Source: G963665495 sp963665495
Lineage (GTDB): Bacteria > Desulfobacterota > Desulfovibrionia > Desulfovibrionales > Desulfovibrionaceae
NCBI GenBank assembly: GCA_963665495.1
Contig: OY762289.1
Span: forward strand, 5,642,001-5,706,000
DNA length: 64,000 bases
Reading direction: 5' to 3'
Both the position numbers and the translations under genes were made by a program. The notes beneath the pieces are model-generated. The model made no database searches. It was not told the origin of the DNA and worked only from the letters and a program-made list of their open reading frames with translations. Within the stretch, counting starts at the first letter, position 1; the number at the start of each line of letters is the position of its first letter. Shown in pieces: positions 1-9,482 of this stretch.

Positions 1-581
1 TCCGCCAGCCTGGAGCGCTGGCGTCTGCCTATGACGAGTATCATGAGGATGCTGGGGACCAGCAGCATGGCCATGCCGAAATAGCTGTAAGCCACGGAAG
101 GGAGATGCGGGTTCAGAAAATCGCAGCTGGCCGGCACCGTGGAGTAGGGCAGGAGCAGGGCCACCGAATACAGGCTGAAAGCCTGGGCGTTTTTTTCCGT
201 GGGAATACTGGAAACCATCAGGGTCATGCAGGAGGCCGAAAGCAGGTACACGGCCACGCCGTTGAGCAGGCGCAGGGCGATCAGTCCGGCCATGCTGCTG
301 GAAATCACGTACCCTATGCCACAGAAAATCATGATGCAGGCGCCGAAAAGCGCGCTTTTGACTGCAGTTTTGGCAGTCAGATGATGGCTGGCCAATAAAA
401 ACAGCGCAATGGTGGATAGGGCCGAACAGCCGATGATGAAGCCGCGCCAGGATTTGGCTATCTGCAGTTCTTCAAGATACAGATACAAACTGTAAAAAAC
501 CGTAATGTTGCAGTAGGTGATGAAAATGACCGCGCAAATGAATATGAAATCAATGGTGACGAGTTTTTTGTCCTGGTTCAT
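1..581 (-). CDS. MFS transporter, N-terminal part (runs off the window edge)
   Basis: About 193 codons are visible, starting at the ATG at 581 and continuing past base 1. The protein begins MNQDKKLVTIDFIFICAVIF and shows alternating hydrophobic segments with short charged loops, as in the first six helices of a major facilitator superfamily transporter. It starts 9 bp after the stop of the TetR gene on the same strand, so the two are probably one operon with the exporter under the regulator's control. The substrate cannot be inferred. The MFS assignment rests on overall pattern rather than a diagnostic motif, because the second half is missing. Confidence 0.75.
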   Translation of the reverse strand, partial: MNQDKKLVTIDFIFICAVIFITYCNITVFYSLYLYLEELQIAKSWRGFIIGCSALSTIALFLLASHHLTAKTAVKSALFGACIMIFCGIGYVISSSMAGLIALRLLNGVAVYLLSASCMTLMVSSIPTEKNAQAFSLYSVALLLPYSTVPASCDFLNPHLPSVAYSYFGMAMLLVPSILMILVIGRRQRSRLA

Positions 582-590
582 GGGGCTATC

Positions 591-1265
591 TCATTTGGAA
601 GTGGAAAACAGACCGTTGGCCACAAAATCGGCCACAACGCGCGCGACTTCCCGAATGTCCTGCGGTTCGTAGTCGGTTTTGCCGATGAAGTGCAGAAAGG
701 TGTTTTTGTTGCGCATGTAGGCGCTGCTGATGATGAACAGAATAAAAGACAAAGCCTTGCTGCGCAGGGTCTGCGCATCGGCCATGTCTCCGGCGTCGAG
801 CAGTTCCATGAAAAGTTCCAGGGTCGGCTGCAGGGCCGTATCATATATAGTGTTGAAATAGTCGGTGGGGTCGATGAATTCCCGCTGCAACAGCAGACTC
901 GTCCATTGCGAACGTCTGGAGGTCAGGGAGGTCTCGATCATATGTTCAATGATCCGGACAAGAAACATCTCCCTGGAAACGTTGTCCGCGTCCGTTTCCT
1001 GCCGCGCCGCCTCGATGGCCCTGCGGTGCATGCGAGCCAGTTCGCCGGCCACGTGTTCGATGACCGCTTTGTACAATCCTTCCTTATTGGCGAAATGAAA
1101 CGAGATGGAGGCGATGTTGGTCTCCGCTCCGGCCGCTACCTCGCGGATGCCCACGCCTGCATAGCCTTTTTCGGCAAATAAGCGCAGAGCGGCATTGATC
1201 AGTCGTTCGCGGGTCTGCTGGCCTCTGCTCATCCGTCCGTCGGTTTCCGTGGCATCGCTCTGCAT
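591..1265 (-). CDS. TetR/AcrR-family transcriptional regulator
   Basis: A 224-residue protein. Residues about 14-60 form a typical TetR helix-turn-helix (GQQTRERLINAALRLFAEKG, then IREVAAGAETNIASISFHFANKEGLY). The C-terminal ligand domain resembles the CerR-type C-terminal domain, which is family-level inference. It lies directly upstream of an MFS gene on the same strand, so it probably represses itself and that transporter. A perfect 12-bp palindrome about 58 bp upstream of its start is a reasonable operator. An internal ATG at residue 12 is a possible alternative start, but it would remove only the short N-terminal tail before the DNA-binding domain. Confidence 0.88.
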   Translation of the reverse strand: MQSDATETDGRMSRGQQTRERLINAALRLFAEKGYAGVGIREVAAGAETNIASISFHFANKEGLYKAVIEHVAGELARMHRRAIEAARQETDADNVSREMFLVRIIEHMIETSLTSRRSQWTSLLLQREFIDPTDYFNTIYDTALQPTLELFMELLDAGDMADAQTLRSKALSFILFIISSAYMRNKNTFLHFIGKTDYEPQDIREVARVVADFVANGLFSTSK

Positions 1266-1322
1266 CTATGCTCCTCTGGGTGTTTCGTACTGGAGATAAG
1301 ATGCGGCCGGTTGGTGAGAATG

Positions 1323-1334
1323 TCAATCGATTGA
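1323..1334. promoter_or_regulatory. Candidate TetR operator (12-bp palindrome)
   Basis: The sequence TCAATCGATTGA is a perfect inverted repeat located 58 bp upstream of the tetR start at 1265. TetR-family proteins usually bind such palindromes near their own promoter. The assignment is positional inference only. Confidence 0.4.
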
Positions 1335-1387
1335 TTAAAAAAATAGCAGCTAGGAAAAAGCGGGTTTTTCTTGATCATTTTATTGGA

Positions 1388-1416
1388 GCGGGTAGCGGGT
1401 AGCGGGTAGCGGGTAG
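1388..1416. repeat. Heptanucleotide tandem repeat, four copies
   Basis: Four head-to-tail copies of GCGGGTA plus one extra G lie in the gap between tetR and the wtpA-like gene. The unit is not a multiple of three and is non-coding here. Its short perfect array is the kind that changes copy number by slippage. Confidence 0.8.
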
Positions 1417-1617
1417 TATGGAGCGTGATTGGTTGATCGCTATTTTCCTGCCTGTTAGGTAGGTATTATTTATTTATATAATCTATTAATGTGATAATAA
1501 TAGAAAAAAACTATTAAAAATTGACCTTGGCCAATCTAAAGGTTAGAAAAAAGGATTGGACCACACTCAGGGAAGGCGTCGTACCAGCCTCGTGCAACAT
1601 CCATAGAGGAGAAGATC

Positions 1618-2595
1618 ATGTTAGAAAAATTGTTCTGCGTTCTGGTTGCTGTTTGTTTCGTCAGCTTGGCTGCCGCACCGGCCGTTCATGCCGAGCCCTC
1701 GGGCAAGTTGACCATTTTTCACGCCGGTTCCTTGTCCGTGCCGTTCGCGGCCATGGAAAAAACTTTTGAAGCCAAGTACCCCAAGGTGGATATTCAGCGC
1801 GAAGCCGGAGGATCCACCAAGATGGCCCGGCTGATTTCCGAAGTGGGCAAACCCGCAGATATTATGGCTTCGGCCGATTATGTCGTCATCGACAAGAACC
1901 TGATTCCAAAATTTGCCACCTGGAATGTCCGTTTCGCCTCCAACCAGCTGGTGCTCTGCTATACGGACAAGTCCAAGTTCGCCGACGAGATCAACGCGGA
2001 CAACTGGTATGAGATCCTGCAGCGCAAGGGCGTGGTCTGGGGCCATTCCGATCCCAATCTGGATCCCTGTGGCTACCGCAGTCTGATGGTCATGCAGCTG
2101 GCTGCAAAATATTACGACAAGCCCGACCTGTACGAAAAGCTTCTGGCCAACCGTCCGGAGCAGAATGTCCGCCCCAAATCCGTGGAACTGATTTCCCTGC
2201 TGCAGTCCGGCAACATGGACTACGCCTGGGAATACCTCTCCGTGGCCGTGCAGCATAAGCTCAAATACGTGGTGCTCAACGACCATATCAACCTGGGCAA
2301 TTACAAGATGACGCCTTTCTACAAGGAAGCCAAAGTCACGGTAACCGGCAATAAGCCCGGCACCACCATCGAGCGCGTGGGCAAGTCCATCACCTATGGC
2401 ATCACCATGCTCAACGATGCGCCCAACAAAGAGGCCGCCGAGGCTTTTCTGCAATACCTCTTTGATCCCAAAGGCGGACTGGAAGTCCTGAAGTCCATGG
2501 GCCAGCCGCCCCTGGATCCCGTACGCGTGCCCACCGAGGAGATGAAAAAGGAACTGCCGGAATCGCTGCAATCGCTGGTCGAGGTGCGCGAGTAG
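1618..2595 (+). CDS. wtpA: Tungstate/molybdate ABC transporter, periplasmic binding protein
   Basis: A 325-residue protein with a signal peptide (residues 1-25, cleavage after VHA). The mature N-terminus contains HAGSLSVPF, then GGSTKMARLISE and PADIMASADY. These are typical of the WtpA/ModA oxyanion-binding family and closer to the tungstate-preferring WtpA pattern than to classical ModA. It would capture tungstate or molybdate in the periplasm for the downstream permease and ATPase, supplying Mo/W enzymes such as formate dehydrogenase. The start is supported by AGGAGA 7 bases upstream. The permease begins 2 bp after its stop. Tungstate rather than molybdate preference is inference. Confidence 0.85.
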   Translation: MLEKLFCVLVAVCFVSLAAAPAVHAEPSGKLTIFHAGSLSVPFAAMEKTFEAKYPKVDIQREAGGSTKMARLISEVGKPADIMASADYVVIDKNLIPKFATWNVRFASNQLVLCYTDKSKFADEINADNWYEILQRKGVVWGHSDPNLDPCGYRSLMVMQLAAKYYDKPDLYEKLLANRPEQNVRPKSVELISLLQSGNMDYAWEYLSVAVQHKLKYVVLNDHINLGNYKMTPFYKEAKVTVTGNKPGTTIERVGKSITYGITMLNDAPNKEAAEAFLQYLFDPKGGLEVLKSMGQPPLDPVRVPTEEMKKELPESLQSLVEVRE

Positions 2596-2597
2596 GC

Positions 2598-3443
2598 ATG
2601 TCCGCAGACGCATCCGCGAACTATCAACAACGCCGGGGCTTCCGGGATATCCTTCAGGGAGTCCCCGGCGCGTTGTTTTCCGGCTGGTTCATCGGTTCTG
2701 CCGTGCTGGTCCTGCTGTTCATTTTCGGCCCCCTGGCCCAGACCATTTTCGGGCCCACCTGGGAGATTTTTTGGGAGACCCTCCAGGACAAGGAGGTGCT
2801 GCAGTCCATCTGGCTTTCGCTTTACACCTCGGGCCTGGCCGCGGTCATCGCCCTGGTGTTCGGCACGCCCCTGGCCTTTTTGCTGGCCCGGCGGGAGTTT
2901 TTCGGGAAAAAGCTGGTGGAAAGCCTCATCGACCTGCCGATCATGATTCCCCATCCGGTGGTGGGCATTGCCCTGCTGTCCATTGCGGGCCGCAACCATC
3001 CGTTTGGAGAGCTGCTGCTCTCGCTCGGCGTGTCCATCATGGGGTCTGTCACGGGCATTGTGGCCGTGCTGGTCTTTGTGGGCATGCCTTTTTATGTGGA
3101 CACGGTAAAAGCCGGTATCGAAAGCGTGCCGCCCCGGCTGGAAAAGGTTTCCAGATCTCTGGGCGCCGGACCGGGTGCTACTTTTTTCCGGATTACGCTG
3201 CCGCTTTCCTGGCGCTACCTGCTGGTGGGTATGATTCTGTGCATGGCCAGGGCCATCAGCGAATTCGGGGCCATCGTCATCGTGGCCTACCATCCGATGG
3301 TCGCACCGGTGCTGATGTACCAGCGTTTCACCGCCTACGGCCTGACGTATTCGCAGCCGGTGGCCGTGCTGCTCATCCTGGTTTCCATGCTCTTTTTTCT
3401 GTTTCTGCGGGTGGTTTCACAGCCGAGGAAAACCGCGTCATGA
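2598..3443 (+). CDS. wtpB: Tungstate/molybdate ABC transporter, permease
   Basis: A 281-residue inner-membrane protein with about six hydrophobic segments. The first is near residues 36-55 (SAVLVLLFIFGPLA). The conserved cytoplasmic EAA-type loop is at about residues 175-195 (ESVPPRLEKVSRSLGAGPGATFFRITLPL), where the ATPase docks. This is the ModB/WtpB permease pattern. The gene starts 2 bp after the binding-protein gene, and its TGA overlaps the ATPase start (ATGA at 3440-3443), so the three genes are translationally coupled. Confidence 0.88.
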   Translation: MSADASANYQQRRGFRDILQGVPGALFSGWFIGSAVLVLLFIFGPLAQTIFGPTWEIFWETLQDKEVLQSIWLSLYTSGLAAVIALVFGTPLAFLLARREFFGKKLVESLIDLPIMIPHPVVGIALLSIAGRNHPFGELLLSLGVSIMGSVTGIVAVLVFVGMPFYVDTVKAGIESVPPRLEKVSRSLGAGPGATFFRITLPLSWRYLLVGMILCMARAISEFGAIVIVAYHPMVAPVLMYQRFTAYGLTYSQPVAVLLILVSMLFFLFLRVVSQPRKTAS

Positions 3444-4486
3444 TCCACATCGAAAATTTGCAGCTGACTTTTCCCGGCTTTTCCTTGGGGCCGGTTTCTC
3501 TGCGCGTTCGGCAGGGCGCGTTCTTCGCGCTTATGGGACCCACGGGCTCTGGCAAGACCCTGCTGCTCGAATCCCTGGCCGGGTTGACCATACCGCATGC
3601 GGGCAAGATCCTTCTCGCCGGAGAAGACAGAACCAAGGCTCCGCCGGAAAAGCGCCGGATCGGGCTGGTCTACCAGGACCACGCGCTTTTTCCGCATATG
3701 ACCGTGCTGCGCAACATCACCTACGGGCAAAAATATCGCCGCATCGAGCAGACGGAAGGCGTACGGTACGCGCGCGAACTTATGGAACGGCTGGGACTGT
3801 CCCACCTGGAAGCGCGCAAACCCGCCAACCTCAGCGGCGGAGAAAAACAGCGCATCGCCCTGGCCAGAGCCCTGGCCTGCAAGCCGGATATCGTGCTGCT
3901 GGACGAGCCGCTTTCTTCACTGGACCCGCAGTTCCGCGAAGACGTGCGCGCCAATCTGAAGGAACTGCATCAGGAAACCGGGGTTACTTTTTTCATGGTC
4001 ACCCATGACTTTGTGGACGCCCTGACGCTGGCCGACCGGGCCGCCGTGATCCGCAAGGGGCTGATCGAACAATGCGCTCCGACTCTGGACATTTTTCACC
4101 GTCCGGCCACGACATTCATTGCGGATTTTGTGGGCATGAAGAATATTTTCGCCGCGGAATACGGCGGCGGCCGCTGCAGGTTCGCTCATCTTGATACACC
4201 GGCCTGCGGCAACGCACCGGACAGCGGCCCGGGCTTTGCTGCTCTGCGCCCGGAAGATATCGTCGTATCGCTCAACGGGGATCACCCGGAGAACTGGGTG
4301 TCCTTTTCCGCCACAGTCACGGCCGTCACCCGGCTGGGTTTTGTCTGGCAACTGGCGGCAGTCCGTGAGGACGTACGCTTTGTGGCGCAGCTGGACCATC
4401 GCCTGGCTTTGAGCGAAGCCGTACGGAAAGGCGCCACGGTTACGCTTTCCTTCGACCCGCAGCTTACCCACCATATCGTCAGTTAG
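3440..4486 (+). CDS. wtpC: Tungstate/molybdate ABC transporter, ATP-binding protein
   Basis: A 348-residue ABC ATPase. Walker A is GPTGSGKT at residues 33-40, the signature is LSGGEKQR, Walker B is IVLLDEP, and the switch histidine is in MVTHDF. The roughly 120 C-terminal residues after FVGMKNIFAAEY match the MOP/TOBE-like regulatory tail usual in ModC/WtpC. The start at 3440 is chosen because it gives the ATGA overlap with the permease and begins at the ABC domain (MIHIENLQLTF). The frame is open further upstream, but that region overlaps the permease gene and gives no family sequence. The stop overlaps the end of the convergent RND gene by 8 bp. Confidence 0.9.
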   Translation: MIHIENLQLTFPGFSLGPVSLRVRQGAFFALMGPTGSGKTLLLESLAGLTIPHAGKILLAGEDRTKAPPEKRRIGLVYQDHALFPHMTVLRNITYGQKYRRIEQTEGVRYARELMERLGLSHLEARKPANLSGGEKQRIALARALACKPDIVLLDEPLSSLDPQFREDVRANLKELHQETGVTFFMVTHDFVDALTLADRAAVIRKGLIEQCAPTLDIFHRPATTFIADFVGMKNIFAAEYGGGRCRFAHLDTPACGNAPDSGPGFAALRPEDIVVSLNGDHPENWVSFSATVTAVTRLGFVWQLAAVREDVRFVAQLDHRLALSEAVRKGATVTLSFDPQLTHHIVS

Positions 4487-7400
4487 GCAGCAGAGCGCTG
4501 TCCTCTTCGGCCGGTTCGGCCGGTTCGGCCATTTTGTCGGGTTTATGTTGGCGGGATTGCCTATTTCGGCGTACGCGGAAAAACAGCGCGTACAGTACGG
4601 GCGTCACCACCAGGGTCAGCAGGGTGGCGAATGTCAGGCCGCCCATGATGGTCACGGCCATGGGCGCGAAAAAGGGGTCCCAGATCAGGGGCACCATGCC
4701 CAGCACCGTGGTGAAAGCGGCCATACATACGGGCCGGACGCGGCTGGCCGAGGCGTCGATGAGCGCCGGATAGGCCGGCTTGCCCTGGGCCCGTTCGATG
4801 TTGACCTGGTCCAGCAGCACGATTTCGTTTTTGATGAGCATGCCGGCCAGGCTGAGAAATCCGAGCAGGGCCATGAAGCCGAAGGGCTGGTTGGTCAGCA
4901 GCAGCCCGGCGGACACGCCGATGACGGCCAGGGGCAGCCCCAGAAAGATGATCAGCGGATGGCGAAGCGTGTTGAACAGAAGCACCGTGATCAGAAACAT
5001 GGCGGCAAAGGCGATGGGCACGTTGGCCATGAGTTTTTTGTTGGCGTCTTCGGACTTTTCATGTTCGCCGCCCCATTCGAGGGTATAGCCTTCGGGCAGC
5101 TGGATGGCTTCGATCTGTGGGCGGAGTTTTTTGAACAGATCCGCTGCCGTGCCCGAGAGCTGCTCGCAGGAAACCGTGAGGGTGCGCATGCGGTTGCGCC
5201 GCTGGATAACGGGTTCTTCGAACGCGGTCTGCCAGCCGTCCGTGACCTGGCCGATGGGGATGGCCTTGCCCGTTGTCGAGTTGAAGACCTGCAGGTCGTC
5301 CAGGTGGTTGATGCCGTGGCGCTGTACGCTCGGGGGCCGGAGCATGATGGGCAGTACTTCGTCTCCGTCGCGGTAGGTTCCGGCAACCAGGCCCGAGAAG
5401 TTCATCTGCAGCGCGTCACCCACATCCGGGCGCCCCACGCCCACTTCCCGCATCCGGGTTTCCGCCAGCTTCACGTTGAGGGTTTTCACCCGTTCGCGCC
5501 AGTCCTGCATGATGGTCCCGGCATTGGGATTCGCATGCATGATGTCCATGACCTGGTCGCCGAGCCGCCGCAGCACGCCGGGGTCTTGTCCTATCAGGCG
5601 GGCTTCCACGGCGCCGGCGTTGGGGCCGAGTTTGAAAGGCTCGACATGGTAGACGATATCGGAATGTTTTTCGGCCAGATACGCGCCTGCCCCGGCAATG
5701 GCCGGTTTGAGGCTGTCGTAGTCCTTCACGTCCACCAGCAGCATGGCGTAGGAGCTGTCCGGCATTTCGGGCGCGTAGGTCAGTATGAAGCGCAATGCGC
5801 CCCTGCCGATGAACGCGGTCGTATTGGTGACTCCGGGTATTTTTTTGATGTCCGAATCGATTTGCGAGATATTTTTTTCGGTTTCGGAAATATGCGTACC
5901 TTCAGGGAACCACACATGCAGCATGTACTGCGGGCGGGAAGAATCCGGAAAAAAATTGTGCTGTACGAACTGAAATCCGTACAGTGCGGCGAACAGCATG
6001 CCTCCCACGCAGAACAGGGTGAGCCAGCGGAAATTCACGCAGCGTTTCAGGAACCATTTATACAAGCGGAAAAAGGGTGTGTTGTGTATTTCCAGGTTGG
6101 TCTCTTTGGGAGTGGGCAGCAGGGAAACGCACAGATAGGGTGTGATGGTGATGGCCAAGATCCAGCTCAGGAGCAGGGACGCGCAGATGACCTGGAACAG
6201 GCTGCCCAGAAATTCTCCCGTGACGTCTTTGGAAACGGCAATGGCGGCAAAGGCCAAAATGGCGATGAGAGTCGCGCCCAGCAACGGCCACTGCACTTCG
6301 CTCACGGTTTCTTCCGCGGCGATTATTTTGGGTTTTCCCTGCAGTGATTTGACCACGATGCCTTCGGTGACCACGATGGCGTTGTCCACCAGCATGCCCA
6401 GGGCGATGATCAGCGCGCCGAGGGAGATGCGCTGCAGGCTGACGTCCAGGACTTTCATGACCATGAAGGTGGCGAGAATGGTCAGGAGCAGCACAATGCC
6501 CATGATGAAGCCCTCGCGCAGGCCCATGAAGATCACCAGGACCAGGATCACGATGACCACAGCCTCGCTCAGGTTGACCACAAAGCCGCGCACGGATTCG
6601 GAGACGGTATCGCCCTGAAAGGCGATGTCCTGGATCTTGAAGCCCACGGGAATACGCGGGCGCAGTTCGTCCAGCTTGGCGCGAATTGCTTCGCCCATGG
6701 CCACCACGTTGCCGCCGGCTATGGTGGAAATGCCCAGGCCGATGCCCGGCTGGCCGTTTCTGTGCATCAGCTCGGTGGGCGGATCGTAATAGGCGCGGGT
6801 GACCGTGGCTACATCTCTGATGCGTATCATCCGGTCGCCGGAGGCGCCTTTGACCAGCAGATCCTCAATGTCCTTAACCGAGGTGAAGGCGCCGTCGAGG
6901 CGCAGGTTGATCTGTTCGGGCCCCACCTTGACGTTGCCTGCCTGCGTTACGCTGTTTTGATCGCTGATGGTGTTGAAAATGGCCGAACTGGTCAAACCCA
7001 GCTGGGCAAGTTTGAAACGGTCGATTTCCAGGTAGACGATTTCCTGCTGGTCGCCCCAGAGTTCGATACGGCCCACCTGGTCGCAGAGCAGTAATTCCTT
7101 GCGCAGATCCTTGGCGAATTCTTTAAGATCGTGATTGGAATAGCCGTCCCCGCTGATGGCCAGAAAAACTCCGAACACGTCGCCGAAGTCGTCGTTGATT
7201 TCGGGAGTCTGCACGCCGGACGGCAGGTCCTCGGCGGCGGAGTTGATTTTACGGCGCAGCTCGTCCCAGACTTGCGGGAGTGTCTTCGCGTCATAGATAT
7301 CCTGCATTTCCGCGTAGATGATGGACAAACCCGCACGGGAAATGGAGGTGACCTCGTCCAGTTGTTTGAGCTGCTGGATGGCGCTTTCCAGGGGTTCTGT

Positions 7401-7592
7401 GACTTCCTCTTCCACTTCCTCAGCCGTGGCGCCGGGGTATTGTGTATAGATGACTGCTTGCTTGATGGTGAAATCCGGGTCTTCCAGCCGTCCGAGCTTG
7501 AGATAGGAAAGTGCGCCCCCGGCTACGATGAGCAGGATCATGACCAGCATGACGGTTTTGTTTTTGATGGAATAACTGGCGGCGTTCATCAA
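4479..7592 (-). CDS. RND-family efflux pump, inner-membrane transporter
   Basis: A 1037-residue protein, the normal length for a resistance-nodulation-division permease. It shows the N-terminal helix, two large periplasmic loops (about residues 35-335 and 560-865) and the TM4 motif GALIIALGMLVDNAIVV near residue 395, including the proton-relay Asp. It would export drugs or other toxic compounds through an adaptor and an outer-membrane channel. Its start overlaps the adaptor stop (ATGA), and the order TetR-adaptor-RND suggests a self-regulated efflux operon. No outer-membrane TolC-type gene is next to it, so a channel encoded elsewhere is probably used. The substrate is unknown. Confidence 0.92.
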   Translation of the reverse strand: MMNAASYSIKNKTVMLVMILLIVAGGALSYLKLGRLEDPDFTIKQAVIYTQYPGATAEEVEEEVTEPLESAIQQLKQLDEVTSISRAGLSIIYAEMQDIYDAKTLPQVWDELRRKINSAAEDLPSGVQTPEINDDFGDVFGVFLAISGDGYSNHDLKEFAKDLRKELLLCDQVGRIELWGDQQEIVYLEIDRFKLAQLGLTSSAIFNTISDQNSVTQAGNVKVGPEQINLRLDGAFTSVKDIEDLLVKGASGDRMIRIRDVATVTRAYYDPPTELMHRNGQPGIGLGISTIAGGNVVAMGEAIRAKLDELRPRIPVGFKIQDIAFQGDTVSESVRGFVVNLSEAVVIVILVLVIFMGLREGFIMGIVLLLTILATFMVMKVLDVSLQRISLGALIIALGMLVDNAIVVTEGIVVKSLQGKPKIIAAEETVSEVQWPLLGATLIAILAFAAIAVSKDVTGEFLGSLFQVICASLLLSWILAITITPYLCVSLLPTPKETNLEIHNTPFFRLYKWFLKRCVNFRWLTLFCVGGMLFAALYGFQFVQHNFFPDSSRPQYMLHVWFPEGTHISETEKNISQIDSDIKKIPGVTNTTAFIGRGALRFILTYAPEMPDSSYAMLLVDVKDYDSLKPAIAGAGAYLAEKHSDIVYHVEPFKLGPNAGAVEARLIGQDPGVLRRLGDQVMDIMHANPNAGTIMQDWRERVKTLNVKLAETRMREVGVGRPDVGDALQMNFSGLVAGTYRDGDEVLPIMLRPPSVQRHGINHLDDLQVFNSTTGKAIPIGQVTDGWQTAFEEPVIQRRNRMRTLTVSCEQLSGTAADLFKKLRPQIEAIQLPEGYTLEWGGEHEKSEDANKKLMANVPIAFAAMFLITVLLFNTLRHPLIIFLGLPLAVIGVSAGLLLTNQPFGFMALLGFLSLAGMLIKNEIVLLDQVNIERAQGKPAYPALIDASASRVRPVCMAAFTTVLGMVPLIWDPFFAPMAVTIMGGLTFATLLTLVVTPVLYALFFRVRRNRQSRQHKPDKMAEPAEPAEEDSALLPN

Positions 7593-8722
7593 TCCAAACC
7601 TTCCTGGCCCGGAGTCATGGGGCGTACGCGCATTTTTTCCGTCAGGGTGTGCACTCCGGCCACAGCGACTTTTTGCCCCGGTTTCAAGCCGGAAAGGACT
7701 TCCTGTCCCTGGTCGCGCAGTTCGCCGAGCCGGATTCTGGCCTTGACGGGCGCGTCCGGTTTGTCGGGTATCACCCAGACATAGGCGTTGCCGTCGCTGC
7801 CGGCGAAAATGGCCTGTACCGGGACCAGTGTGGCCGGGTCTTCGCCATCCGCCGCTTCGCTGCCTGTTGCCTGTGTTTCTTTGCGTTCCACCCGGACCGT
7901 TGCGGTCATGCCGGGGTAAATATGCATGCCGGGCTGCGGAGTGATGTTCACGACCACGTCGTAGGTATGGGTGGCGTCATCCGCCTCCACTTCAACTTCG
8001 CGCGGTCTGGCTTTCAACCATTGGCCGGGAAGAACGTCGAACGCCACGCTGATGTCGAAATGATCCAGGTTGCCATCTCTGGCGATAGTACGTTCGGGCA
8101 CTTCGAACACCACCTGGATGACGCTGATATCCTGGATGGAGACAATGGGCGATTTTGCGGCGATATGTTCGTGGTTTTCCACGTAGCGCTTGGCGATGAC
8201 GCCGTCATAGGGGGCTCTGATGACCGTATCGTCCAGGGCTTTTTTCTGGGCGCGCATCTCCGCGCGGGTGGAGTCATAGGTGGCCTGGTCGCTGTCCAGG
8301 TCCGACTGGCTGACCACTTTCTGGCTGATCAGTTTTTGGGTTCGCTCCAGGGATTTACGCGCTTCTTCAAAGGCGGCTGTGGCTTTGTCCAAAGCGATTT
8401 CGAAGTCACGCTGGTCCAGTCTGGCGATGACCTCGCCTTTGCGGACATGGGTTCCTTCATCGGCGTGCAGATAGAGCAGTTGCCCGGCAACCGAGAAGGC
8501 CAGGTCCACGCGCTGTTCGGCCCGGACTGTGCCGGGGAAATCCTTGACGGATGCGCGTATCAGAGGGCGTACCGTTGTGGTGGGTACGGGCCGGACAATC
8601 TGCTGTGCTGCTTGCGAATTGTTCTGCGCCTTGGCGCAGGGGGGGGCCAGGATCAACCAGGAAAAAACACCCCAGGAAACCGTCAGACTCAGAGCAAGCA
8701 GAAAAATGGTCCGTGTTTTCAT
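7589..8722 (-). CDS. RND efflux pump periplasmic adaptor (membrane fusion protein)
   Basis: A 377-residue protein with an N-terminal signal/anchor segment (residues 5-33). The lipoyl-like and beta-barrel parts contain GTVRAEQRVDLAFSVAGQL and VIARLDQRDFEIALDKA. Between them is an alpha-hairpin coiled coil (residues about 125-180, FEEARKSLERTQKLISQKVVSQSDLD). This is the HlyD/AcrA adaptor architecture. It links the RND transporter to an outer-membrane channel. It is coupled to the RND gene by a 4-bp overlap and lies 46 bp downstream of the TetR gene. Confidence 0.9.
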   Translation of the reverse strand: MKTRTIFLLALSLTVSWGVFSWLILAPPCAKAQNNSQAAQQIVRPVPTTTVRPLIRASVKDFPGTVRAEQRVDLAFSVAGQLLYLHADEGTHVRKGEVIARLDQRDFEIALDKATAAFEEARKSLERTQKLISQKVVSQSDLDSDQATYDSTRAEMRAQKKALDDTVIRAPYDGVIAKRYVENHEHIAAKSPIVSIQDISVIQVVFEVPERTIARDGNLDHFDISVAFDVLPGQWLKARPREVEVEADDATHTYDVVVNITPQPGMHIYPGMTATVRVERKETQATGSEAADGEDPATLVPVQAIFAGSDGNAYVWVIPDKPDAPVKARIRLGELRDQGQEVLSGLKPGQKVAVAGVHTLTEKMRVRPMTPGQEGLD

Positions 8723-8768
8723 AAAAAGTACCCCCGGCTATTGTGGAATTTGAATGCGCAGAAGCTGC

Positions 8769-9434
8769 CTAAAGCTGGAGTGAGTCGGATACAGGAAGTT
8801 CGAGCATTTGGAGCAGCGATACGGTTAAAAGGTGTTGCGCTTTTTTGAGATAGTCCTCGCGATCAAAGGCTTGTCCGTACATTTTTCCGAATGGCCGTAT
8901 CGTGGTGAAATAAAACAACGCGTTGGACCCGGGGTAGACGGCGAAATAGAGCTTGTCTCCCTGAGTCAGGCCGGACTTGATACGGTCAAAAAACGTAAGG
9001 CTTTCTTCCAGAGTGGGCATGAATACCTGCGTGAGGAGTGTTGTTTCCGCGGAAGACGGAAAATAGAGTTCGCGCAGAATAAGCTGATGCACCCAGGCCG
9101 TTTCCTGGGACTGATACAGGTTCTGGAAGATGCGCTCCACCACTGTACGGATGATTTCAGCCTGTCCTTCGGGCGTATGCATCAGGTCCGGAAATTCTAT
9201 GGCAGCTTCTCCGAAACGGGAAGCTTTGCTCTTGTTTATCGCATACTTGAACGCTTCTATGTAGAGCTTTTCTTTGCTCCCGAAGTGGTAGTGGATTCCT
9301 CCCAGATTTACCTGGGCCGTATCGGCAATTTTTCGGGTGCTGACTTTGTCGTACCCATGTTCGGCAAACAGCCTGCCTGCCGTCATCATCAGGAGATTTC
9401 GGGTGTCCTTACGTGTATTTTTTTCTCGGGTCAT
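8769..9434 (-). CDS. TetR-family regulator of the RND efflux operon
   Basis: A 221-residue protein. The N-terminal HTH is clear (RNLLMMTAGRLFAEHGYDKVSTRKIADTAQVNLGGIHYHFGSKEKLY), followed by a CerR-like C-terminal domain. I place the start at 9434 rather than at an in-frame ATG 30 bases upstream, because AGAAAGGATC lies at the right distance before it. It is the first gene of the efflux operon, so it probably represses its own transcript. A TGACTTAGTCA palindrome about 50 bp upstream is the likely operator. Confidence 0.88.
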   Translation of the reverse strand: MTREKNTRKDTRNLLMMTAGRLFAEHGYDKVSTRKIADTAQVNLGGIHYHFGSKEKLYIEAFKYAINKSKASRFGEAAIEFPDLMHTPEGQAEIIRTVVERIFQNLYQSQETAWVHQLILRELYFPSSAETTLLTQVFMPTLEESLTFFDRIKSGLTQGDKLYFAVYPGSNALFYFTTIRPFGKMYGQAFDREDYLKKAQHLLTVSLLQMLELPVSDSLQL

Positions 9435-9482
9435 GGAAATGATCCTTTCTATAAGGTGCAGCACGAGGCTAATTCAGTCGTA

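Larger units (their letters stand above)
1266..1617. other. Divergent intergenic region tetR / wtpA
   Basis: This 352-bp gap separates two divergent transcripts. It holds the TCAATCGATTGA palindrome (1323-1334), the heptamer array (1388-1416) and a strongly AT-rich block at about 1464-1520, with TATTATT at 1464 and ATAATAATA at 1494 as loose inverted repeats. That block probably contains the transporter promoter and perhaps an oxyanion-responsive site, but no known ModE or TunR consensus could be matched with confidence. The wtpA start at 1618 has a clear ribosome site (AGAGGAGAAG). Confidence 0.5.

Noticed and set aside
2771..3439. Upstream extension of the wtpC reading frame
   Set aside because: The frame is open for 223 codons before the ABC domain, but this part overlaps wtpB and has no family similarity. 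The ATGA overlap at 3440 marks the real start.
4545..6347. 600-codon plus-strand frame antisense to the RND gene
   Set aside because: It lies entirely opposite a clear RND transporter gene and its translation is Gly/His/Gln-rich with no recognisable domain, as expected for an antisense shadow in GC-rich DNA.
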